A stretch of 64,000 bases of DNA from Myxococcales bacterium (GTDB lineage Bacteria; Myxococcota_A; Polyangia; Haliangiales; Haliangiaceae), in assembly GCA_016794525.1 (NCBI GenBank), contig JAEUJY010000062.1, forward strand, positions 124,001 through 188,000. Reading direction: 5' to 3'. How positions within the stretch are numbered: position 1 is the stretch's first letter; every line of letters starts with the position of its first letter. The notes below the pieces were generated by a model that saw only the letters and a list, made by a program, of their open reading frames with translations, did not search any database and was not told where the DNA came from. The position numbers and the translations under genes are program-made. Positions 50,101 to 57,279 of the stretch are shown piece after piece.

Positions 50101-52744
50101 ATGGGTGCGGAGTGACGCCAGCGGCGCCCGCCTCGCCGCCGCCGCCCCGCTCGCCAGCCGGCTGCGCGTCGCCCTTGGGCGTGAGGCGACCCATCGAGCC
50201 GAGGCCGCCCACGCGGGCGTCGGGCTCGCGGACCTCGATGGCCCCGACGCGCCCCTGCAGGCGGTCGCGGTGCGTCTCGGCAGCGCGCTTGCCGCGCCGG
50301 AGGCCGCCGCGGCCTGGCTGCGGTACCGAACCCTTCGCGCCGCCTGCGAGCAGACGGCCGACGCGCGCGCGTTCCTCCGGGTGATGGAGGAGGCGGGTGG
50401 GCCGTGGAGCGCGCTCGACGCTACGTTCGAGTGGTGCGTGCTGCGCTCGCTGTGCGCGCTCGCGCTCGTCGAGCACCCCCAGCTCACCACCAGCGAATGG
50501 TCGGGCGCCACGCTCGAACACCTCCGCGACCGGCTGCGGGCCATCGACGCCGAGCTGGTGACGCAACGGCGCCGCGCGCTGGCCTGCCGGCTCGCTGGGG
50601 TGCCCGTGCCAACGGGGCGTCGCGTCGGACCGCGCAGCGACTGGACCGACGATGCGCTGTTGTCGAACGAGATCGGCAAGCAGAAGCGGCACCTGTCGAT
50701 CCGACGCCTGATCAGGCGCGCGCACCGCGCGATCACCGCGGTCACCCCGTGCTTCATGATGTCGCCGCTGTCGGTGGCGCAGTTCCTCGAGGACCCCGCG
50801 CTGCAATTCGATCTGCTCGTCATCGACGAGGCCTCGCAGCTCCGGCCAGAGGACGCGCTGGGTGCGCTCTTGCGCGCGCGCCGGGCGGTCATCGTGGGAG
50901 ACGAGGAGCAGCTGCCGCCGACGGACTTCTTCCGCGCTGCCGAGGAGGAGGCCGACGAGTTCGCCGAGGTCGAGGTCGACGCCGCGTCGGTGCTCGAGCT
51001 CGCGCGCGAGACGCTCGGTTCGCCGCGGGTGCTGCGATGGCACTATCGGTCGCGCCACGAGACGCTGATCCACTTCTCGAACGAACAGTTCTATGGGGGC
51101 GCCCTGATCGTGCCGCCGGCGCCGACCGCGCCTGGCGCCCGCGTCGGCGTCGAGCTGCGGCGCGTCGCTGGGACCTACGCAGCGTCGACCAACCCCATCG
51201 AGGCCGACTACGTGGTGGCCCTCGCGCTCGAGGTCATGGCCGCCACGCCGAACCTCTCGCTCGGCGTGGTCGCCGTCAACCAGCAGCAAGCGGACCTCAT
51301 CCGCGAGCGTCTCGACGAGCGGCTGGGCGCCGCGGGCGGTGACTACGTCGATCGGTGGAAGTCGACGCTCGAGTGGCTCTTCGTCAAGAACCTCGAGAAC
51401 GTCCAGGGCGACGAGCGCGACGTCATCATCGTGTCGCTGACCTACGGGCCAGGCCCCGACGGCCGGGTGCTCCAGAACTTCGGTCCGATCTCGGGCGCGC
51501 ACGGCCACCGCCGCTTGAACGTCTTGTTCTCGCGCGCCAAGCACCGATTGCTCGTGGCCACCGCGCTCCGCCCGGAGGACATCCGCGTCGGGCCGTCCAG
51601 CAACCGCGGACCGGTAGTGCTGCGCGACTACCTGGCCTTCGCGCAGGCGCCGGCAACCGCCACGCGCGCGGCCCCGCCGGATGGCGACGACGCGTACGTC
51701 CACCTCGGGCGCGAGCTCGCGGAGCTGGGGTTCGACGCCGACCGCGGCGCCGGCACGCGCCACGTGCAGCTCGCCTTCGGCGTGCAACACCCCGACCTGC
51801 CCACCGGCTACGTGGCGGGCATCGAGCTCGACGCCGGCGAGGTCGGCGGTCCGCAGCCGCCCCGCGACCGCGACGGCACGCGCCCGGCGGTGCTCGACCG
51901 GATGGGTTGGCATCGCGTGCCCGCATGGACTGGCGACTGGCTCCGCGGGTCCGGCCAGGCGCGGGTTCGCCTCGTCGAGGCGCTGCGGCGGGCGTGCGGC
52001 GCCCAAGGCCTCGCGATGCCACCGGTACGCGCGGTCGTGAGCGTCGTCGCCGCAACCCACGACGCCGCGCCGATTCACGCCGCGGTCAGCGCCCCTGCGC
52101 CGCTGGTGACCGGCGAGATCTGGGTGGGCGACCGCCACCTGCGGCGGTTCGAGGCCCAAGGCGAGCGGCTGCGCATCGGCCGGAGCGCGCGCTGCGACAT
52201 CCGCATCGACGATCAGTACGAGGAGGTCGCCAGCGTCCATGCGACGGTCGTGTGGCATGCCCCGACCCGGCGGTTCCGGATCGCCGACAGCGCCGGTCGC
52301 GGCGGCACGTACGTCGATGGGCAACGCATCTCGGAGCACGATCTTCAGCCCGGCCACACCCACGGCGTCCGCCTCGGCATCGGCGCCGTGACGCTGCGCC
52401 TGGTCTATGACGGGGCCCTCGCGCCGGTCGTCGCGGCTGCCACGCCGGCGGCCGAGGCACCGGCCAACGCCGCCCCGCCGCTGGTCGGGATCGTCGACGC
52501 GGGCGGGGTGACGCTCACTGCCGACGAGCGCCAGTTCTTGACGCTGGTGCAGGAGAACGGCTCCGTTCGCTCGTCAGAGGTCGCGGCTCAGCTCGGTCGC
52601 TCCGCGATCCGCGCCAACGGCCTGGCTCGCGCGCTGCGCAAGAAGCTCTACGACGCGACCGGCGTGGCGGCGTTCGTGGATGAGCAGCTGCCGAACGGCG
52701 AGATCATGTACCGGCTCGCGTCGGGGCTCCTGCCGAGTGCGTGA
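47102..52744 (+). CDS. COG1112/DUF4011 superfamily I helicase with nuclease-like and C-terminal FHA and winged-helix domains
   Basis: 1880 aa from the ATG at 47102. The N-terminal DUF4011 block (VERLRERLLDLSLRNRLLNF) leads to the SF1 core: Walker A VVKGPPGTGKSQT (~350), Walker B LLVIDEASQLRPEDAL, GDEEQLPPTDF, HYRSRHETLI, QGDERDVIIVSLTYG and RRLNVLFSRAKHR. A long helical insert separates motifs I and II. After the core comes a Vsr/MTES_1575-like nuclease fold (GYVAGIELDAGEV, RDRDGTRPAVLDRMGW) in which the usual IDLAV Asp is absent, so cleavage is doubtful. An FHA domain follows (~1680-1760: LRIGRSARCDIRIDD, RGGTYVDGQ), then a winged-helix-like end. FHA binds phosphothreonine. It opens a run of phage-defence genes. 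Confidence 0.87.
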   Translation: MTKGDHHGPTGEAVVRAATDGVEGQVERLRERLLDLSLRNRLLNFRHPERTRTQVRIIDERPALLYRGLVSERAYRFRAVDDVAAGAPVPRVAVAEAARRQGLNPDFELAPQGDGPIAARHDDAVIQTACYPDDLARRLEGMRQEHLTSIQELGVPTLYALFGFLEWSDGPRRDLLSPLVLVPLDIERTRTRGQYQYKVVATSDEPEPNRTLVHRLRGYLEPASLSLDALMDDTDLDAHFVRVERAIEGLPGWRLRRMVTVAVVSSARQVMYEDLAAVRWSERGGRAAPLVRRLLAGEAVPAAAGATPRVPLLVTDADATQVEAISAALEGKSLVVKGPPGTGKSQTITNLIAAALAEGERVLFVAEKMAALEVVKKRLDEAGLGPFCLALHSTKASKRDVLNALAVARAARDTDYPVGNLAALERERATCQAVLDAYLAAMARPAGRLDACWREVVWREQALRARLASAPPSVLTFQVPGASELDPATLRARKRDLAEFGNAVAALATPPRQHPWAFVTTYDVAVHREDVLVAAVRAWHAAMGELLALVENTGWPAAAMSRAQLIDLAGQLADVYQVGCAAPADLILRLVDASRRATVAAVLRCLDETNAATSALAAHGDPESALRHAAAIRELGEAVSGIALPPTATLAGLRTIVTQRRAQVDAADAGLSRAMQLLARTGTRHAFDSDLLRLLLDAARLIAGSDPSILRARDPRLDDPDAVAELQEVAQLAEQLRATAAAIDAELHGWRDLGAKELRRHATVLRATGPFGRLFGGEYKATRRACQALTTGRHTPREALASTLERAARFLEALAIWEGERVLRRLGGRGFAGLDTDFARLQRVAAWIAELRVAFPGNNGRTRELRDWVLRAEVDELADWAAFHRDHGPALEDALRSWPADTAVGVIRARASLAKVEEAAAPVSGAALSPRIRIVDLPLVASAAERLATARARLASYGTIARETLGPHWANGAPEPELLRAAVAASTALADIRLPDYVEAWVRSDASGARLAAAAPLASRLRVALGREATHRAEAAHAGVGLADLDGPDAPLQAVAVRLGSALAAPEAAAAWLRYRTLRAACEQTADARAFLRVMEEAGGPWSALDATFEWCVLRSLCALALVEHPQLTTSEWSGATLEHLRDRLRAIDAELVTQRRRALACRLAGVPVPTGRRVGPRSDWTDDALLSNEIGKQKRHLSIRRLIRRAHRAITAVTPCFMMSPLSVAQFLEDPALQFDLLVIDEASQLRPEDALGALLRARRAVIVGDEEQLPPTDFFRAAEEEADEFAEVEVDAASVLELARETLGSPRVLRWHYRSRHETLIHFSNEQFYGGALIVPPAPTAPGARVGVELRRVAGTYAASTNPIEADYVVALALEVMAATPNLSLGVVAVNQQQADLIRERLDERLGAAGGDYVDRWKSTLEWLFVKNLENVQGDERDVIIVSLTYGPGPDGRVLQNFGPISGAHGHRRLNVLFSRAKHRLLVATALRPEDIRVGPSSNRGPVVLRDYLAFAQAPATATRAAPPDGDDAYVHLGRELAELGFDADRGAGTRHVQLAFGVQHPDLPTGYVAGIELDAGEVGGPQPPRDRDGTRPAVLDRMGWHRVPAWTGDWLRGSGQARVRLVEALRRACGAQGLAMPPVRAVVSVVAATHDAAPIHAAVSAPAPLVTGEIWVGDRHLRRFEAQGERLRIGRSARCDIRIDDQYEEVASVHATVVWHAPTRRFRIADSAGRGGTYVDGQRISEHDLQPGHTHGVRLGIGAVTLRLVYDGALAPVVAAATPAAEAPANAAPPLVGIVDAGGVTLTADERQFLTLVQENGSVRSSEVAAQLGRSAIRANGLARALRKKLYDATGVAAFVDEQLPNGEIMYRLASGLLPSA

Positions 52745-52908
52745 GGCGACCGTTCACCCCACGCGGGCCATGCGCGGGTAGCGCCGCCTGACTACCCCAG
52801 AAAGGCGCGAGATCGTGTTCGCTACGCAGCGCACGTGACGTCCGCTCCGGTACGCTGCCGAAGGCTCCGGGGGGAGTCGTAGGTTCCTCGCCGAACAAGG
52901 ATGGCTCG

Positions 52909-54681
52909 ATGAGTGTCGCGATCACGCAACGAGATCTCGATCAAGCGTGGACTGACCACGGCAAGCGGTGGAACGGCCACAAGCACGACTACTTCGGCCT
53001 GCTGTACCTCACGCGCAAGTTCGGCGGCAGCGTCGATGAGCACGCGCACAAGGTCGCGTTCGGCAACAACGACTACGGGTTCGACGCGTTCCACGTCGAC
53101 CCGGATCGCCGCATCCTTTACCTGTTCCAGTTCAAGTGGAGCGACAGCCACCAGCAGTTCAAGGGCTCGATGGACCGGCTCATCGCCGCCGGCATGGAGC
53201 GGATCTTCGGCAACCCCCACCAGGACCAGCAGCTCAACGACGTGCTTATGCAGCTGAAGGCGGACCTGCGCGAGAACAAGAACGTCGTCGACCAGGTGTT
53301 CCTGCAGTTCGTCTTCACCGGTGACGCCGAGGCCGCCGACCAGAGCAAGGCGCTGGGGGCCAAGCGCGAGGAGCTCGAGACCAAGAAGTACCTGATCGAC
53401 CAGTTCTTCGGAGGGCGCGAGATCGGGTTCACCGTCGAGTTCGTCTCGAGCAAGACCAAGAAGGTCGGCGGCGTCTCGGTCCAGGATCGGACCCACATCT
53501 ACAAGGTGCCTTTGGCCGACGGCACGTTGCGACGCGAGCTCGACTCGGGGGACCGCATGCACGTGGGGTTCGTGCCGCTGATGCAACTCCACGCCATGCA
53601 CCTCGAGATGGGCGCGCGTCTGTTCGATCGGAACATCCGCGCGGGGCTGGGCGGTGACCGCCCCACCAACCGGGCCTTGCGGACCGCGCTGCGGGGAATC
53701 CTCGATGGTACGGACAGCCCCCGCGATTTCGCGTTCAACCACAACGGAGTCACGATCTCGGCGGGCCACTTCAGCGTCGAGGACGGCGTCGCGACGATCG
53801 TCGAGCCGCGGGTCTTGAACGGCGCCCAGACCCTGACCACCTTCGCGACCTTCATGGAGGAGAACGCCAAGCACCCTGGGATGGCGAAGAAGGCGCTCGA
53901 CGGTGTCCACGTCCTGACCAAGATCGTCGAGACCCACAGCGCCGCGCTGGTCACCCGGGTGACCATCTGCAACAACCGGCAGAACCCGGTCGAGCCGTGG
54001 CACCTGCGCGCCAGCGACGACATCCAGCTCGAGTTCGAGGACAAGTTCCGGGACGACCTCAAGATCTTCTACGAACGGCAGGAGAACGCCTTCGAGGCGA
54101 TGCAGGACACCGATCTCGAGAGCATGGGCATCGAGCACAACCGGGCGATCGAGATCCGCAAGCTGGCCCAGACCTTCCTGGCGATCCAGGGCGAGATCGA
54201 TCGCATGTCGCGCCTGTCCGAGGTCTTCGAGAGCCAGAAGACCTACGAGAACACCTTCCGCCGCGCGTATCTCGACGCCGACGCACGGCAGATCATCCTC
54301 GCGTACAAGATCCAGTTTCGGTTGCGGCGCGCGATCCAGGAGATCCTCGAACGCGGCGCGGCGAAGTACGCGTACCTCGAGCGCGCGCGCAACCTGGTCT
54401 GGGCGCTGCTGTACCAGGGCCTGCTCAACGACTACGACCGCGCGTCGCTCTACGAGAACCATGGCGTCGACCTGAAGGTCGATGCCGAGTTCGGCGGCAC
54501 GCTCTACGAGATCGCCTCGCGCCGCGTGCGGCTGATTCTCGCCGAAGCGGTCAAGTACGGCGACTACGCGGAGCAGATCGCAGAAGAGCGGTACACGTTC
54601 CTCCGCTCCAAGGCCTTCTTCGACGTCTGCATGGACGTCGCGCACAAGAAGTGGAAGTGGACCAAGCAGCCGCTCAAGTAG
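52909..54681 (+). CDS. AIPR (abortive phage infection resistance) protein with PD-(D/E)xK-like N-terminus
   Basis: 590 aa, with AAGGAT 8 bases upstream of the ATG. The N-terminal domain has NDYGFDAFHVD and ILYLFQFKW: Asp59 and a Q-x-K at 74-76, the pattern of Mrr-like PD-(D/E)xK endonucleases. The AIPR domain (PF10592) is central: LFDRNIRAGLG, RDFAFNHNGVTISA and PRVLNGAQTLTTF. The C-terminal third is helical. AIPR proteins are known from abortive-infection and restriction loci and often accompany methyltransferases. It starts 164 bases after the helicase gene and is followed 42 bases later by the DUF262 gene. Confidence 0.88.
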   Translation: MSVAITQRDLDQAWTDHGKRWNGHKHDYFGLLYLTRKFGGSVDEHAHKVAFGNNDYGFDAFHVDPDRRILYLFQFKWSDSHQQFKGSMDRLIAAGMERIFGNPHQDQQLNDVLMQLKADLRENKNVVDQVFLQFVFTGDAEAADQSKALGAKREELETKKYLIDQFFGGREIGFTVEFVSSKTKKVGGVSVQDRTHIYKVPLADGTLRRELDSGDRMHVGFVPLMQLHAMHLEMGARLFDRNIRAGLGGDRPTNRALRTALRGILDGTDSPRDFAFNHNGVTISAGHFSVEDGVATIVEPRVLNGAQTLTTFATFMEENAKHPGMAKKALDGVHVLTKIVETHSAALVTRVTICNNRQNPVEPWHLRASDDIQLEFEDKFRDDLKIFYERQENAFEAMQDTDLESMGIEHNRAIEIRKLAQTFLAIQGEIDRMSRLSEVFESQKTYENTFRRAYLDADARQIILAYKIQFRLRRAIQEILERGAAKYAYLERARNLVWALLYQGLLNDYDRASLYENHGVDLKVDAEFGGTLYEIASRRVRLILAEAVKYGDYAEQIAEERYTFLRSKAFFDVCMDVAHKKWKWTKQPLK

Positions 54682-54723
54682 TCAGGCTCGGACTCGCAGC
54701 CCCCGACGCAACGAGGAACGCAC

Positions 54724-56469
54724 ATGACCTTCCAGCCCGCCATCACCGTCAAGAAGGCTCTCGATAGCATCCACCGGCACGAGTTCGTGCTGCCAGCGAT
54801 CCAGCGCGAGTTCGTCTGGGATCAGGACCAGATCTGCCGGCTGTTCGACAGCCTCATGCGCGGCTATCCCGTTGGCTCGTTTCTATTCTGGAAGGTGGGA
54901 CGCGAAAAGGTCGGCGAGTACAGTTTCTACGACTTCGTCCGCACCTATCACCAACGCGACGCGGCGCACTGCCCCAAGCTTGACGTGCCGGGTGACAGCG
55001 GCGTGACCGCGGTGCTCGATGGGCAGCAGCGCCTGACAGCCCTCAACATCGGGCTGCGCGGCACTCATGCCGTGCGCGAGCCGCGCAAGTGGTGGAACAA
55101 CCCGAATGCGTTCATCGACAAGCGGCTGTACCTGAAGCTCAACAAGCTGGCCGCTGAAAACGAAGCGGGGATGGTCTACGACTTCCAGTTCCTGTCCGAT
55201 GAGCGCGCCCGCGAGGGTGGCGACGATTGCTGGTTCCTCGTGCCCGATATCCTGACGATGAAGACCGGGCCAGACATGCACAAGTTCCTGGTCGGCAAGG
55301 GCCTGGGCACGGACAGCGACGCCTTCGAGCGCCTCGACCGCCTGCATCGCGCCATTCACTCCGACGCCGTCATCCACTACTACCTAGAGGAGCACCAGGA
55401 GCTGGATCACGTGCTCGACATCTTCATCCGCGTCAACAGCGGCGGCACGGTGCTGTCGTTTTCTGACCTGCTGCTGAGCATCGCCACCGCGGAATGGGCC
55501 GACACGGACGCCCGCGCGATGATCCACAAGCTGGTGGACGAGCTCAACCAGACCGGGCGGGGCTTCGGGTTCAGCAAGGACTTCGTTCTGAAGGCCGGGC
55601 TCATGTTGGCGGACGTCGCCAGCGTCGGTTTCCGCGTCACGAACTTCAACAAGGCCAACATGCAGGTCCTGAAGGAGTGCTGGCCCAAGATCGACAAGGC
55701 CTTGCGCCTGACCGCTCAGTTCGCGAACGCCTGCGGCTTCTCGCGCGACAACCTGACTGCCGATAGCCCGCTCTTGCTCGTTGCGTACTACCTGTACCAG
55801 CGCGGCGCGACCGAGACGTACCTGTCCGCCTCCGCGGAGCGTGACGATCGTGCGGCGATCCGGTCCTGGCTCGTCCGCTCGTTGCTGAAGCCAGGTGTGT
55901 GGGGCAGCGGCCTCGATGCCACGCTGACGGCGCTGCGGTCCGTCATCAAGGCAGATGGCTCGGCGGCTTGGCCGACCGAGCAGATCGAGAGCGAGATGGC
56001 GCGGCGCGGACGCGGGCTGCGCTTCGAGGACGAGGAGCTCGAGGATCTGCTCGACGTCGAGTATCGCGACCGCCGGACCTTCGCGCTGTTGTCGCTGCTA
56101 TATCCATACGTCGACTTCCGTAACGTCTTCCACGTCGACCACGTGTACCCCCAGAGCCGGTTTCGCAAGCCCGTCCTGATGAAGGCCGGGGTCTCCGCCG
56201 ACGCCGTCGACGACTACAAGGACAAGGTGGACCGGCTCGCCAATCTGCAGCTGCTGGATGGGCCGCTGAACCAGGCGAAGAGCGATCTCATGCCGGCCGA
56301 GTGGGTCGCCAGCCAGTTCCCTAAAGCGAGCGCGAGCGAGGCCTACCTCGAGCGCCACGATCTTGGCCAGCTGCCAACCGAGATGACGAGGTTCCCGGAC
56401 TTCTTCGCCGCCCGGCGCCGCCTGATGCGCGATCGCCTGAAGGCGCTCCTGGGGGTCACCCCGCGATGA
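54724..56469 (+). CDS. GmrSD-like DUF262/HNH type IV restriction protein
   Basis: 581 aa. The DUF262 domain (residues ~1-300) is ParB-like: FVLPAIQREFVWD, the nucleotide-handling signature DGQQRLT (99-105) and FIRVNSGGTVLSFSDLL. The C-terminal part holds a DUF1524-type HNH: FHVDHVYPQSRF (~468-479) and NLQLLDGPLNQAKSD, with metal-binding His and Asn present. This is the single-chain layout of GmrSD/BrxU-type enzymes, which hydrolyse NTP and cut modified phage DNA. BrxU-like enzymes often accompany BREX loci, which fits the pglW and pglX genes downstream. The full domains appear intact. Confidence 0.9.
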   Translation: MTFQPAITVKKALDSIHRHEFVLPAIQREFVWDQDQICRLFDSLMRGYPVGSFLFWKVGREKVGEYSFYDFVRTYHQRDAAHCPKLDVPGDSGVTAVLDGQQRLTALNIGLRGTHAVREPRKWWNNPNAFIDKRLYLKLNKLAAENEAGMVYDFQFLSDERAREGGDDCWFLVPDILTMKTGPDMHKFLVGKGLGTDSDAFERLDRLHRAIHSDAVIHYYLEEHQELDHVLDIFIRVNSGGTVLSFSDLLLSIATAEWADTDARAMIHKLVDELNQTGRGFGFSKDFVLKAGLMLADVASVGFRVTNFNKANMQVLKECWPKIDKALRLTAQFANACGFSRDNLTADSPLLLVAYYLYQRGATETYLSASAERDDRAAIRSWLVRSLLKPGVWGSGLDATLTALRSVIKADGSAAWPTEQIESEMARRGRGLRFEDEELEDLLDVEYRDRRTFALLSLLYPYVDFRNVFHVDHVYPQSRFRKPVLMKAGVSADAVDDYKDKVDRLANLQLLDGPLNQAKSDLMPAEWVASQFPKASASEAYLERHDLGQLPTEMTRFPDFFAARRRLMRDRLKALLGVTPR

Positions 56470-56527
56470 GATCCCCCTGCACCCGGATACCAGCATTTCT
56501 CGCAGTTGTGGCTAAAATGGCCGACCC

Positions 56528-57277
56528 ATGGCAGCCCCTGCAGCGACACGGTCGACGGTGAGCGGCTCGGACCTGGCGAGCTACGCGCAGGCGCTGCTGC
56601 GGGCGCTGGCGCGCGACGAGGCGATGGGGCGGCGGGCGCCGCGGCTGACGGAGGCGGGGCAGGCGACGTGGCAGCGGTTCCGCGGCCGGCTGGGCAGCGC
56701 GGAGCTGTTGCAGCTGCTGGCCGAGGACGGGGCGGTGGTCCACCCGCTGCCGTTCGATCCGGCCCGGGTGCGGGCGCCGTTCGAGCTGGCGCAGCTCGAC
56801 GACGACGTGGTCGACGAGTTCTTGCGGGCGCTGCCGACGCTGGCGCTGACGCAGCCGGCGGCCGAGTACGTCGACGATCAGGCCAAGCGGCTGGGCGTGA
56901 CGCCGCGGCTGGCGCGGTCCGAGCTGCACCAGGTGAAGTCGCACCAGAAGGTGCTCGAGCTGCCGGGCACCGGCGGCCTGCTGGCGCACCACCTGGTCGC
57001 GACCCAGGACGGGCTCAGCCTGCACCAGCACTGCACGATCGCGTGCGACGGCTGGCGCGAGCTGACGCTGGCCGGCGTGATCGCCCTCGAGCGCGAGGCG
57101 CCGCGCACCGACTTCATCGTCGCGGCCAGCGCCGCCGACCTGACCGACCCAGCGCACCCGCTGCGCCAGACCGCGTTCGACTTCGTCGTCGGCCGCCGGC
57201 CCGACAAGGGCGGGCAGCTCGACGTCGCCGACCAGCTCGCGCTGTGGTTCCACGGCGCGAAGATCGTGCTCGTCTAG
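56528..57277 (+). CDS. Uncharacterised BREX-2-associated protein upstream of pglW
   Basis: 249 aa. Its stop lies two bases before the pglW ATG, so the genes are surely co-transcribed. Start MAAPAATRSTVSGSDLASY. The first half is helical (YAQALLRALARDEAMGRRAP, SAELLQLLAEDGAVV, LDDDVVDEFLRALPTLAL). The second half is mixed alpha/beta with QKVLELPGTGGLLAHHLV, LHQHCTIACDGWREL, TDFIVAASAADLTDP and FDFVVGRRPDKGG. GTGG is not a full P-loop. I do not recognise it among PglW/X/Y/Z, BrxD or BrxHI. The conserved-looking Cys/His and Asp-rich loops in the second half suggest an enzyme-like fold, perhaps Rossmann-type. Confidence 0.72.
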   Translation: MAAPAATRSTVSGSDLASYAQALLRALARDEAMGRRAPRLTEAGQATWQRFRGRLGSAELLQLLAEDGAVVHPLPFDPARVRAPFELAQLDDDVVDEFLRALPTLALTQPAAEYVDDQAKRLGVTPRLARSELHQVKSHQKVLELPGTGGLLAHHLVATQDGLSLHQHCTIACDGWRELTLAGVIALEREAPRTDFIVAASAADLTDPAHPLRQTAFDFVVGRRPDKGGQLDVADQLALWFHGAKIVLV

Positions 57278-57279
57278 CG

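Noticed and set aside
47102-54681. Mokosh system
   Set aside because: The COG1112-type helicase fits, but there is no fused kinase and no PLD nuclease; the downstream genes are AIPR, DUF262 and Pgl genes.
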